39,190 nucleotides of DNA from an uncultured Opitutia bacterium (GTDB lineage: Bacteria; Verrucomicrobiota; Verrucomicrobiia; Opitutales; Opitutaceae), in the NCBI GenBank assembly GCA_903830425.1, contig CAIKTR010000093.1, forward strand, positions 1 to 39,190, written 5' to 3'. The first letter of the stretch is position 1. Each line of letters starts with the position of its first letter. The position numbers and the translations under genes are program-made. Shown one piece after another: positions 1-6,689 of this stretch. The notes below the pieces were generated by a model. The model made no database searches. It was not told the DNA's origin and saw only the letters and a program-made list of their open reading frames with translations.

Positions 1-621
1 CGTCGTGAGGCCCCCATACGTCGCACCCCAACCCGTGGTCCCATTCATATAATAAACGGTGCCCGGGACATCCAAAAATGCGCCCAGTTCGAGGGCGGGC
101 GCGTTGCCTAGGCAATTCACGCTCGTCAGGCTGGTGCAGTTGTAGAATGCGTACGCCCCGAGTCTGGTGACGCTGCTCGGGATCGTCACGCTCGTCAGGC
201 TCGTGCAGCTGCTGAACGCATCGTTCCCGAGGCTGATGACGCTGCTCGGGATCGTCACGCCCGTCAGGCTGGTGCAGTAGGAGAATGCGGATTCCCCGAT
301 GCTGGTGACGCTGCTCGGGATCGTCACGCTCGTCAGGCCGGTGCAGCCGTAGAACGCCAAGGTCCCGAGGCTGGTGACGCTGCTCGGGATCGTCACGCTC
401 GTCAGGCTGGTGCAGCCGAGGAATGCGTACCCCCCGATGCTGGTGACAGGATGGGATGAGGGCCCGAGCACGCTTGGGATGGTCACGGCGCCGCCCGCAC
501 CGCCGTAGCCGGTAATCGTGACGGTACTGCCATCGTCGGTGTAGACATAGTCCCCGGAGGTCAGGGCCCAGGCGCGGGGGGCCGCGAACAGGAGGCAGAC
601 GCAAAACAGTAAACGGGCCAT
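1..621 (-). CDS. Secreted BspA-type leucine-rich-repeat protein, N-terminal 207 residues (partial, runs off left edge)
   Basis: The minus strand is open from an ATG at 619-621 to the window edge without a stop, so the C-terminus is missing. The first 19 residues (MARLLFCVCLLFAAPRAWA) form a Sec signal peptide, followed by a short Thr/Gly-rich stretch. About five 23-residue units of the type CTSLTSVTIPSSVTSLG-x-x-AFxx follow; this is the LRR_5 (BspA, Treponema pallidum-like) repeat. After the last unit the sequence departs from the pattern (Asn-Gly-Thr-Thr-Gly-Trp-Gly), which suggests a following domain. Proteins with this repeat are surface or secreted binding proteins; the ligand cannot be read here. 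No Shine-Dalgarno sequence is visible. The repeats are nearly identical at the DNA level, which suggests recent duplication or ongoing homogenisation. The LRR call is firm; the function is unknown. Confidence 0.88.
   Translation of the reverse strand, partial: MARLLFCVCLLFAAPRAWALTSGDYVYTDDGSTVTITGYGGAGGAVTIPSVLGPSSHPVTSIGGYAFLGCTSLTSVTIPSSVTSLGTLAFYGCTGLTSVTIPSSVTSIGESAFSYCTSLTGVTIPSSVISLGNDAFSSCTSLTSVTIPSSVTRLGAYAFYNCTSLTSVNCLGNAPALELGAFLDVPGTVYYMNGTTGWGATYGGLTT
121..445 (-). repeat. Tandem 69-bp coding repeats in the LRR gene
   Basis: The plus-strand string gctgctcgg recurs at 172, 241, 310 and 379, exactly 69 bp apart, within longer near-identical units. Each unit encodes one 23-residue LRR_5 repeat. 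Because the unit length is a multiple of three, gain or loss of a unit keeps the reading frame. Confidence 0.9.
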
Positions 622-1442
622 TTGCTTGGATGTCGTTTTCAAAAAAAATCTGGGCAGGCGACCAACACAGGGAGCGAACGGGGCGGCACAACCCGGGTGC
701 GTCCGATGCAACGGCCAGCGTTTTCACGACCGGACCGGCGGCGATCAGGCCAAGCGCAGGTTGCACTAGCGGCAGCCGACTCGAACCGGTCCTGCCGGCC
801 GGCACACGACGGGCGGGCGCGAGGAGCCGGATGTTTTCCCAAATCCTCTCTCGGGGCGCAGCAGCAGACGGCTCGGGCGGAGGACGCCCAAGCTCCATCA
901 ACTGCGACTCGTGAAGTATCCCGCACGCAGATGATTAAGATGATCGGCTATTATTTTAATACCCTGAATAAGTAGAAATTTTAGCTAATTGCTAGGGGTT
1001 ATCCCCTATGGGTTCGCATGCCTGCCACTCTCTGGGCAATCATGGCTAGATTGGCTTCCTGGTTGCCGCGCATGAGGCGCGGCATGCCGCCTAGTCTGTA
1101 GTTAGCTGTATCGGGGCAACCGGCATGCCTTGCAGGTCAGGCGAATTCGCTTCGACGCCACCTCGCCTACGGTCGGACGCGGCGGAGGCCCTCTTCGCGC
1201 TGAAACGGACGAGCATGCGGTAGGCGTCAGCAACTCAGCCAGCGGTCGCCGTTGTGGCATCGGGCCATCCCAACTGCTCGCGGCACTCCCCGGCAAGGCG
1301 CCTCCAGTTGGATTGCGGATTTTCCACCTCGGCTTTCCGTGCCGAGCCTTTTCCGGGTCGCCAGTCGTCAACGCCCCGGGGCATTGGGAGCAGCCATGAC
1401 CCAGACCCCACAGCGGCCCGTTCCCAACTCCTGGGTTCGCCC
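622..1442. other. Region of about 820 bp with no convincing gene
   Basis: Open frames here (for example 622-975 plus, 639-926 minus, 1102-1371 minus, 1130-1399 plus) overlap one another on both strands. They have Arg/Ala/Pro/Gly-rich translations without recognisable domains, as expected from GC-rich noncoding DNA. The 930-1000 stretch is clearly AT-richer than its surroundings and could hold promoter elements, but none can be assigned. Palindromes at 993-1129 are listed separately. The segment lies between an LRR gene and a tRNA fragment, so it may be remnant DNA around a recombination point. Confidence 0.55.
993..1129. repeat. Cluster of palindromes in noncoding DNA
   Basis: At 993-1008, TAGGGG-TTAT-CCCCTA is a perfect 6-bp stem with a 4-base loop. 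At 1064-1084, TGCCGCGC and GCGCGGCA form an 8-bp stem around ATGAG. The 8-bp palindrome GGCATGCC occurs at 1081-1088 and again at 1122-1129. GGTTGCC (1061-1067) can pair with GGCAACC (1115-1121), closing the whole segment. The layout could be a structured RNA, a recombination site or a dispersed palindromic repeat. No family is recognised. Confidence 0.5.
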
Positions 1443-1476
1443 AACAAAAAAGCCCGCAACCTTTGAGGCTACAGGC
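1443..1476 (-). terminator. Intrinsic terminator downstream of the tRNA fragment (minus strand)
   Basis: Read on the minus strand, GCCTGTAGCCT and AGGTTGCGGGC pair over 11 bp (including G-U pairs) around a 3-base loop, followed by TTTTTTGTT. It starts 7 bp after the encoded CCA end of the tRNA fragment, the usual place for a tRNA terminator. It would also end transcription of the GH78 gene. Confidence 0.7.
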
Positions 1477-1483
1477 GTTAAAA

Positions 1484-1511
1484 TGGCGGGATGGACGGGA
1501 CTCGAACCCGC
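1484..1511 (-). pseudogene. Orphan 3' end of a tRNA gene (T-arm, acceptor strand and CCA only)
   Basis: On the minus strand GCGGG-TTCGAGT-CCCGT is a full T-arm (5-bp stem with one G-U pair and the canonical loop). It is followed by the acceptor 3' strand CCATCCC, discriminator G and CCA. A complete gene would need GGGATGG about 45 nt upstream; instead there is the coding end of the GH78 gene, whose stop lies 4 bp from the T-arm. The amino-acid identity cannot be read because the anticodon arm is gone. Such fragments are typical of sites where an element integrated into a tRNA 3' end. The matching intact tRNA is not in this window. Confidence 0.78.
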
Positions 1512-1515
1512 GGGG

Positions 1516-3822
1516 TCACCGGCAGGCCGCCAGCGGCCAGGACGCGGTGAAGGTGCGGTCGACGGCGACGCGGCGCGGCGTCCCGCCGGCGAGGCTGGCG
1601 GCGAGGTGCAGCACGAGCGGGACGGGCGTGGTCAGGGTGTAGTGCAGGCCCGCGGCGTCCTTCGTCCAGGCGACCGTGACCACGCCCTCCTGGCCGGCGA
1701 GCGGCACGGTGCCCGCGGCCTGGGTGAGCGAGCCGGTGGCGAGGGCCACGGCGAAGTTCGCGGCGCCGAGGTCGTAGCGGGGCTGGAGGCCGAGCAGGTA
1801 GCGCGAGAGCTGCCAGGTGGGGCAGCCGGCCCATTGGTGGCAGTGGCTCCAGCGGGTGTCGAACACCTCGAGCCAGGTGGTGCGGCCGTCCCCCAGCGAC
1901 CAGCCCCAGCAGGTGCGGTACTGGCCGAGGACAAAGTCCATGTCGCCGTGCTCGATCAGCTCCGGCAGCGCGAAGTGGCCGAAGTAGGGGGTGATGAGCC
2001 GCGGGTGGTTCGCGCCGGGGTCGCTGAGCCGGGGCGCCGCGGGGTCGTTGGGAAAGCAGCGCCGCATGTGCGCCTTGAGGAAGGCCCGGCCGCCGGCCGC
2101 CGGCGTCGCGTCGAACAGGCCGAGGCGCAGGCCCAGCGCCGCGCGGTGGTAGCCGATGCGCTCCCAGGCGTCGCCGCCGGCGGCGAATTCCGCCGCGTAG
2201 TAGCGCGCGATGATCGCCGCGAGCCGGGCGGCCAGGGCGCGGTGGTGCGCGGCGCGGTCGGGGTGGCCGAGCGCGTCGCACCAGCGGGCCAGGTCGCGCA
2301 TCGCGGCCAGGGCGTGCAGGTTCACCCCCTGGTCGCTCGGGCCGGGGTTGCGCACGTAGCCCCAGTCCACGAAGCCCCAGCCGAGTCCGTCCTGCACCCC
2401 GTCGTCGGTCAGCTGCTGGGCAAACGCCGCGAGGTTCCGCTCGGCGGCCGGCAGCATCTCCGCCAGCAGCGCGCGGTCGCCGGTCAGCTCCCAGTAGTGC
2501 AGGCAGGCGGTGATCCACTGCGCGGCATAGGTCGTGAGGTACTCGGGGGTGCCCGGGCAGAGCCCCGCCACCAGGCCGTCGGCCCGGGCGCTCTGCGCGC
2601 ACTGCACCAGCCCGCGCCGGCACATCCGCAGGTCGGCGAACGCCGCCGCGGCGATGTCCATGCCAACCGTGACCACGTCGCCCGCCCACTGGCCGCGTTC
2701 GCGCGTGGGATTGTCCGTCAGGGCGTCCTCCGCGCACGCGCGGTGGGTCTCGACGCCCACGGTCCAGATCTGGTCGAGCAGCGCGTCGCCGGTGCGCAGC
2801 GACCCGCCGGCCGCGCCGTAATAGGCGCGCTCCACCACGGCCTCGCGGTGGAAGGCCACGGCGGCGGGCGGCGCGAGGACGTGGACCTCGAGGAACCGGC
2901 CGCCGCGCGGGGCGAGCGGGCCGAACTCCTGGCGCCCGCCGCGCGCGACGTAGTGGTCGAGGTTGCAGGATTCGCCGGTGGAGAGCGTGATCCACGGGGC
3001 GACGCGGCCGTGGTGGAGGGCCTCGCTGTAGGCGAACTCGACGACGGCGCCGGCCGGCAGGTCGAGTTCGAAGCGCGGCCGCATCAGCCGCACGCGGCCG
3101 AGGTCGTAGCGGCGCCACACGCCCTGGGGCGGGAGCCCGGCCGGGGCGAGGTCGCGCAGGAAAAACCGGGCCGGGGGGTCGTCGCGCTCGTAGCCGAAGG
3201 TTTCGACCAGGAGGCCGGCGGCGGCGGGGGTCAGCTCGAGCGGCAGCGAGCGCGGGTTCGCGCAGGAGAGGGGGCGCACCGGCCCGAGCGGGCGGGTCAC
3301 CGGCACCGCCGGCACCCAGGCGCCGTCGTCAAACCCGGCGGCGGTCCAGTCGGGCACCTGCCGGGTGTCGCACCACTCGATGAAGCCCAGCACCGGGTTG
3401 ATGCGGCGGACGTGCGGGGTGTAGCCGGCCAGCGGCGCGCATTTCCAGGGCAGCGGGAGCTCGCGGCCGGCGGCCCGCACGCTGCAGGCGAGGAACGGCT
3501 CGATGCCCTGGAGGAAGCGCGTGATCACCCCGGCGTGGTTGACGTGGAAGGCGAGGGGGTGGCGGCCGGCGGCGAGGGTCGCGCGGAAGGTCGAGTACTC
3601 GGGAAACCCCGCCGGGAAGCGCGCCGGGCCCTCGCAGAACGGGCGGCCGTCGATCCAGCCGACATACCACGAAGCGCCGAGCACGCGGAACTCCACCTCG
3701 CCGGCCGCGGGCAGCTCGAACTCGGCGCGGAAGGCGACGTGCAGGTCCTGCGCCCCCGGCGCGAAGGCGGGGTGCCAGCACGGCGTCAGCGGCGGGGCGC
3801 ACTCGGCGGAAGGGGTGGGCAT
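1516..3822 (-). CDS. GH78-type alpha-L-rhamnosidase-like glycosidase, cytoplasmic
   Basis: The 768-residue product has an N-terminal region rich in beta-strand-like sequence (about 1-340) and then an (alpha/alpha)6-barrel-type domain. Residues 370-382, DNPTRERGQWAGD, match the family 78 signature D-x-P-x-R-x-E-R-x-G-W-x-G-D, in which the Glu is the likely general acid. Gln-Trp replaces the usual Gly-Trp, so the specificity may have shifted. The C-terminal third holds further Trp-rich substrate-cleft motifs (WGWSLGDGRTTWLEVFDT, about residues 640-660) and a beta-sandwich-like tail. There is no signal peptide, so it would act on imported oligosaccharides or glycosides. The gene stands alone: it is divergent from msrA (128 bp apart) and its stop abuts the tRNA fragment. 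Family assignment is strong; the substrate (rhamnose or another sugar) is inferred. Confidence 0.85.
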   Translation of the reverse strand: MPTPSAECAPPLTPCWHPAFAPGAQDLHVAFRAEFELPAAGEVEFRVLGASWYVGWIDGRPFCEGPARFPAGFPEYSTFRATLAAGRHPLAFHVNHAGVITRFLQGIEPFLACSVRAAGRELPLPWKCAPLAGYTPHVRRINPVLGFIEWCDTRQVPDWTAAGFDDGAWVPAVPVTRPLGPVRPLSCANPRSLPLELTPAAAGLLVETFGYERDDPPARFFLRDLAPAGLPPQGVWRRYDLGRVRLMRPRFELDLPAGAVVEFAYSEALHHGRVAPWITLSTGESCNLDHYVARGGRQEFGPLAPRGGRFLEVHVLAPPAAVAFHREAVVERAYYGAAGGSLRTGDALLDQIWTVGVETHRACAEDALTDNPTRERGQWAGDVVTVGMDIAAAAFADLRMCRRGLVQCAQSARADGLVAGLCPGTPEYLTTYAAQWITACLHYWELTGDRALLAEMLPAAERNLAAFAQQLTDDGVQDGLGWGFVDWGYVRNPGPSDQGVNLHALAAMRDLARWCDALGHPDRAAHHRALAARLAAIIARYYAAEFAAGGDAWERIGYHRAALGLRLGLFDATPAAGGRAFLKAHMRRCFPNDPAAPRLSDPGANHPRLITPYFGHFALPELIEHGDMDFVLGQYRTCWGWSLGDGRTTWLEVFDTRWSHCHQWAGCPTWQLSRYLLGLQPRYDLGAANFAVALATGSLTQAAGTVPLAGQEGVVTVAWTKDAAGLHYTLTTPVPLVLHLAASLAGGTPRRVAVDRTFTASWPLAACR

Positions 3823-3950
3823 GGGGCGGCCGCTGCATGGAACAGCAACCCGGGGCCGATTCGAGCCGATTCGCGCGGCGGGACGCCGGCCGGCAATCGC
3901 GCCCGGGCACTTGCGGCGGACGGCGTTCCACCCACCGTGGTCCCACCCGC

Positions 3951-4571
3951 ATGAACCGCCTCGCCCTGCTGCTCAGCCTCTGCGCCCTCTCCCTCTCCCC
4001 CATGACCGCGAACCCTCCTCCCCCGGCCCAACTCGAGTCCATCGTGCTCGGCGGCGGCTGCTTCTGGTGCACGGACGCCGCCTACCAGCTGCTCCCCGGC
4101 GTGAAACATGTCACCTGCGGCTACGCGGGCGGCACCCAGCCGAACCCCACCTATGAGCAGGTGTGCCAGCACCGCACCGACCACGCCGAGGTGGTGAAGG
4201 TGGAGTTCGACCCGGCGGTCCTCCCGCTCGCGGCGGTGCTCGATTATTTCTGGGCGGTGCACAATCCCACGCAGGTCGGCGGGCAGGGCAACGACCACGG
4301 GCCGCAGTACCGCTCCATCCTGCTCTATGCGAACGCCGCGCAGCAGGCCGTCGCCGAGCAGTCCCGCGCAGCGGCGCAGAAGATCTTCCGCGACCCGATC
4401 ACCACCGAGCTCCGGCCGCTCACGCAGTTCTGGCCCGCGGAGGATTACCACCAGGACTACTTCGCCCGCCACCCCGAGGCCGGCTACTGCCAGTTCGTGA
4501 TCGCGCCGAAGCTCAGCAAGCTGCAGTCGCACCTGCCCGCCCCCCGTCCCGGCCCGGCCGGCGCGCCCTGA
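3951..4571 (+). CDS. msrA: Peptide-methionine (S)-S-oxide reductase MsrA, exported form
   Basis: MsrA reduces methionine-S-sulfoxide in proteins, using thioredoxin-like donors in cytoplasmic forms. From the ATG at 3951 the 206-residue product begins with a hydrophobic signal-like stretch (MNRLALLLSLCALSLSPMTA). It then has the active-site motif GGGCFWC with nucleophilic Cys37. The second Cys (Cys40) replaces the Gly of the common GCFWG motif. Also present are HNPTQVGGQGNDHGPQYRS (with the conserved Asp-His-Gly-x-Gln-Tyr-Arg-Ser) and a late Cys in HPEAGYCQF. An in-frame ATG at 3837 would add 38 residues of low-complexity Arg/Gly-rich sequence and bury the signal peptide, so it was not chosen. 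Export implies repair of envelope proteins. The stop is 54 bp before the hslO homologue, so the two may be co-transcribed. Confidence 0.92.
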   Translation: MNRLALLLSLCALSLSPMTANPPPPAQLESIVLGGGCFWCTDAAYQLLPGVKHVTCGYAGGTQPNPTYEQVCQHRTDHAEVVKVEFDPAVLPLAAVLDYFWAVHNPTQVGGQGNDHGPQYRSILLYANAAQQAVAEQSRAAAQKIFRDPITTELRPLTQFWPAEDYHQDYFARHPEAGYCQFVIAPKLSKLQSHLPAPRPGPAGAP

Positions 4572-4625
4572 CGGCCGCCCGGGCGGGAACGCTGGGCGTG
4601 ACTTTACAACGGCCGGTTCGCGGCA

Positions 4626-5450
4626 ATGGTGGTGCCCATGCCCGAGGTCCCCACGCCCCCTCCCGCCGACGCCGGCCTGGAAGTGCGCACGCATTTTGTG
4701 CGCGGGCGGAACGTCCTGCTCGCGCGGGTGGATTGCCGCGACCTGTTTGTGGACTACTACCTGCACCTGGGCGCGCAGCGGATGCAGCCGTCGGCCGCGG
4801 CCGATGCGCGGTTCAAGCGCGCGCTGGCCGCCCTGGTGCTGCACGGCGCCTCCCGGCCCCGGAACGAGCTGACGGCCTGGACGATCAACTTCCAGCAGCC
4901 GCGCCTGAACCTGTTTCTCGTGGCGGACAACGAGACCGGCGCGGTGGCCGGCCGGTCGTTTGAGGAGCACGTGAAGGAGCTGCCGGAGAACCTGTTTTAT
5001 GCGGACGTCGTCCGCGGCGGGCAGCCGAAGCGGCGCAGCACGGTGACCTTCGCCGGCGACGACCCGCTGGTGGCGGTCGAGAAATTCTACGCGCAGAGCG
5101 AGCAGCGGCTCGGGCGGTTCTTCCAGCTGGGCGAGGAGGAGTTTGCCCTGGTCACGGAGCATCCCGACTGCGACCTGGCCTGGCTGCGCGGGCTGACGGC
5201 GGACCAGGTGGCGCGGCTGGACGGGGCCGAGACGCTGGCGCTGCTGGAGCGGCGGATCGTGCGCTGGCACTGCGGCTGCAACCAGGCGCGCCTGCTGGAG
5301 GTGCTGGCGCCCGCCATGCGGCAGGACCCGGCCGGGCTGTTCGCGGACGAGCCCAAGCTGGAGGTGCGCTGCCCGCGCTGCGGCGCGCGCCACATCCTCA
5401 CCCGCGAGGCGATGGAGGCGTTCGTGGCGGCCACGGCCGGACCCCGGTGA
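4626..5450 (+). CDS. hslO: Hsp33-family redox-regulated chaperone
   Basis: Hsp33 is a cytoplasmic holdase switched on when oxidation releases its zinc. The 274-residue product is close to the usual length. Near the C-terminus Cys216-x-Cys218 and Cys249-x-x-Cys252 are 30 residues apart, matching the CXC-X27-32-CXXC zinc site, followed by the conserved C-terminal ILTREAMEAF-type helix. The N-terminal core is divergent but keeps the family layout (ALxALVLHG at about 66-74). ATG codons at 4626 and 4638 are both possible; the first is given. The stop TGA overlaps the pnuC ATG by one base, indicating translational coupling. Its placement next to msrA and NAD-salvage genes suggests a shared redox-stress theme, which is an inference. 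Confidence 0.85.
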   Translation: MVVPMPEVPTPPPADAGLEVRTHFVRGRNVLLARVDCRDLFVDYYLHLGAQRMQPSAAADARFKRALAALVLHGASRPRNELTAWTINFQQPRLNLFLVADNETGAVAGRSFEEHVKELPENLFYADVVRGGQPKRRSTVTFAGDDPLVAVEKFYAQSEQRLGRFFQLGEEEFALVTEHPDCDLAWLRGLTADQVARLDGAETLALLERRIVRWHCGCNQARLLEVLAPAMRQDPAGLFADEPKLEVRCPRCGARHILTREAMEAFVAATAGPR

Positions 5451-6064
5451 TGCCCGAGATCCTGCGCACCATCTGGAGCGGCCTGACCACCGCCGCGCCG
5501 CTCGACCAGCTCAACCTCGTGCTGGGGGTGGTCGGGGTCGGGCTGATGATCCGGCGCAGCCTCTGGGCCTTCCCGGTCGGGCTGGCGGCGGTGACGGTGC
5601 AGGGGGTGCTGTTCTACCGGGCGCACTTTCCCGCGGATGCCCTCCTGCAGGTCTTTTATTTCGTGACGCTGGCCTGGGGCTGGCGGCACTGGGTGCGCGA
5701 CCGCGGCCCGGCGCCCGAGCTGCCCGTCACGCGGCTGTCGGCCCGCGGCCGCGGGGCCTGGCTGCTGGCGGCGTCCGCGGCCACGGTGGGGTGGGCGCTG
5801 CTCATCGGCCCGTGGCTGCAGGCGGTGATGCCCTGGCGCGACGCCTTCATCGCGGCCTTCAGCGTGGCGGCGCAGGTGCTGCAGGTCCGGAAGCAGATCG
5901 AGAACTGGCCGCTCTGGGTGGTGGTGAACCTGGTGGCGGTGGCGTCGTACGCGACGGCGGCGCTGGCCTACACCGCGTTCCTCTACGCGCTGTACCTCGG
6001 CTTGGCGCTGGCGGGCTGGCGGGAATGGCGGCGGGCGATGCCGGGAGGGCCCTCCGGTGCCTGA
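5450..6064 (+). CDS. pnuC: PnuC-family nicotinamide riboside transporter
   Basis: PnuC proteins are inner-membrane facilitators that bring in nicotinamide riboside or a related vitamin, trapped inside by phosphorylation. The 204-residue product is almost entirely hydrophobic, with about seven predicted membrane spans. It carries the family motifs W-G-W-R-H-W (about residues 76-82) and A-Q-V-L-Q-V-R-K-Q-I-E-N-W-P-L-W followed by N in the C-terminal half. The start ATG shares its A with the stop of hslO; a GTG three bases earlier is also in frame but less likely. The downstream kinase gene overlaps it by 8 bases. The pairing with a NadR-type kinase supports nicotinamide riboside as the substrate rather than thiamine or riboflavin. 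Confidence 0.9.
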   Translation: MPEILRTIWSGLTTAAPLDQLNLVLGVVGVGLMIRRSLWAFPVGLAAVTVQGVLFYRAHFPADALLQVFYFVTLAWGWRHWVRDRGPAPELPVTRLSARGRGAWLLAASAATVGWALLIGPWLQAVMPWRDAFIAAFSVAAQVLQVRKQIENWPLWVVVNLVAVASYATAALAYTAFLYALYLGLALAGWREWRRAMPGGPSGA

Positions 6065-6629
6065 GCGGCGGCCAGCCGCGGGCGGAGCGCCGGCCATCCG
6101 GCGCGTGGTCATCTTTGGCACGGAGTCCACGGGGAAGACCACGCTGGCCCAGGAGCTCGCGGGGCATTTTGACGAGCCATGGTCGGAGGAATTTGTGCGG
6201 GAGTTCTGGGACCGGCGCGACGGCCGGATCACGGCCGCGGACCTTGGCACGATTGCGCTCGGGCAGATGGCGAACGAGGACGACGCGGTGCGGCGGGCGC
6301 GGCGGGTGGTGTTCCACGACACCGACCTGCTGACCTGCACGCTGTGGGACGACGCGCTGTTTCCCGGCCAGTGCCCGGCCTGGGTGCGGGCCGAGGCGGA
6401 ACTCCGCGCGCAGGGCGTGGCGCTGTGGCTGCTCTGCGACACGGACCTGCCGTTTGCGCCGGACCCGCAGCGTTCCTGGCCCGACGCGGCCGGCCGGGCC
6501 GAGGGCCGGCGGCGGTGGCGCGCGGCGCTGGAGCCGGCCGGGCGCCCCTGGGTCGAGATCCAGGGCGGGGGCGCGGAGCGCACCCGGCGGGCGATCGACG
6601 CCGTGACCCGCCTGCTCGCGACGGGCTGA
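6057..6629 (+). CDS. nadR: NadR-type ribosylnicotinamide kinase (AAA ATPase)
   Basis: This 190-residue protein matches the C-terminal kinase domain of NadR and lacks the N-terminal DNA-binding and adenylyltransferase domains of the enterobacterial protein. The P-loop GTESTGKTT lies at residues 21-29. Further motifs are EEFVREFWDRR (about 44-54), which matches the conserved NadR E-x-x-R-x-Y/F segment, and VFHDTDLLTCTLW (about 83-95) after the Walker B position. It would phosphorylate nicotinamide riboside to NMN using ATP, trapping what PnuC imports. Translation starts at GTG 6057, inside the end of pnuC. The pair forms a minimal NAD-salvage unit. No NMN adenylyltransferase is encoded nearby. 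Confidence 0.88.
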   Translation: MPERRPAAGGAPAIRRVVIFGTESTGKTTLAQELAGHFDEPWSEEFVREFWDRRDGRITAADLGTIALGQMANEDDAVRRARRVVFHDTDLLTCTLWDDALFPGQCPAWVRAEAELRAQGVALWLLCDTDLPFAPDPQRSWPDAAGRAEGRRRWRAALEPAGRPWVEIQGGGAERTRRAIDAVTRLLATG

Positions 6630-6632
6630 CCG

Positions 6633-6676
6633 GGCCGGCGGGAGCGCCGACCGGCGGGGCCCGCCGGGAGCCGGCC
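6633..6676. terminator. Nested GC-rich inverted repeats between convergent genes (possible bidirectional terminator)
   Basis: An inner palindrome CCGGCGGG-G-CCCGCCGG (6651-6667) lies inside an outer pair GGCCGGC (6633-6639) and GCCGGCC (6670-6676). It occupies the 60-bp gap between the convergent nadR and malic-enzyme stops. There is no T-run on either side, so it may act as an RNA 3'-end stabiliser or a Rho-assisted site rather than a classic terminator. Confidence 0.45.
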
Positions 6677-6689
6677 GGGGCGCGGGGCC

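Noticed and set aside
121-445. Possible CRISPR array because of regular direct repeats
   Set aside because: The 69-bp units have no unique spacers and encode in-frame LRR_5 repeats.
622-975. Open frames on both strands right of the LRR gene
   Set aside because: They overlap each other in three frames, have no ribosome-binding site and no domain, so none is called.
993-1129. Integron attC site
   Set aside because: No paired RYYYAAC and GTTRRRY core sites could be found around the palindromes and no integrase is present.
1484-1511. 3' end of tmRNA (ssrA)
   Set aside because: The acceptor lacks the Ala-type G3-U70 pair and A discriminator, and no tag-coding or 5' tRNA-like part lies upstream.
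3837-3950. Longer N-terminus for MsrA from the upstream ATG
   Set aside because: It would add 38 Arg/Gly-rich residues before a clear signal peptide.
1252-3954. 900-residue plus-strand open frame
   Set aside because: It runs antisense to the GH78 gene; its translation is Gly/Arg/Ala-rich with no domains, as expected opposite a GC-rich gene.
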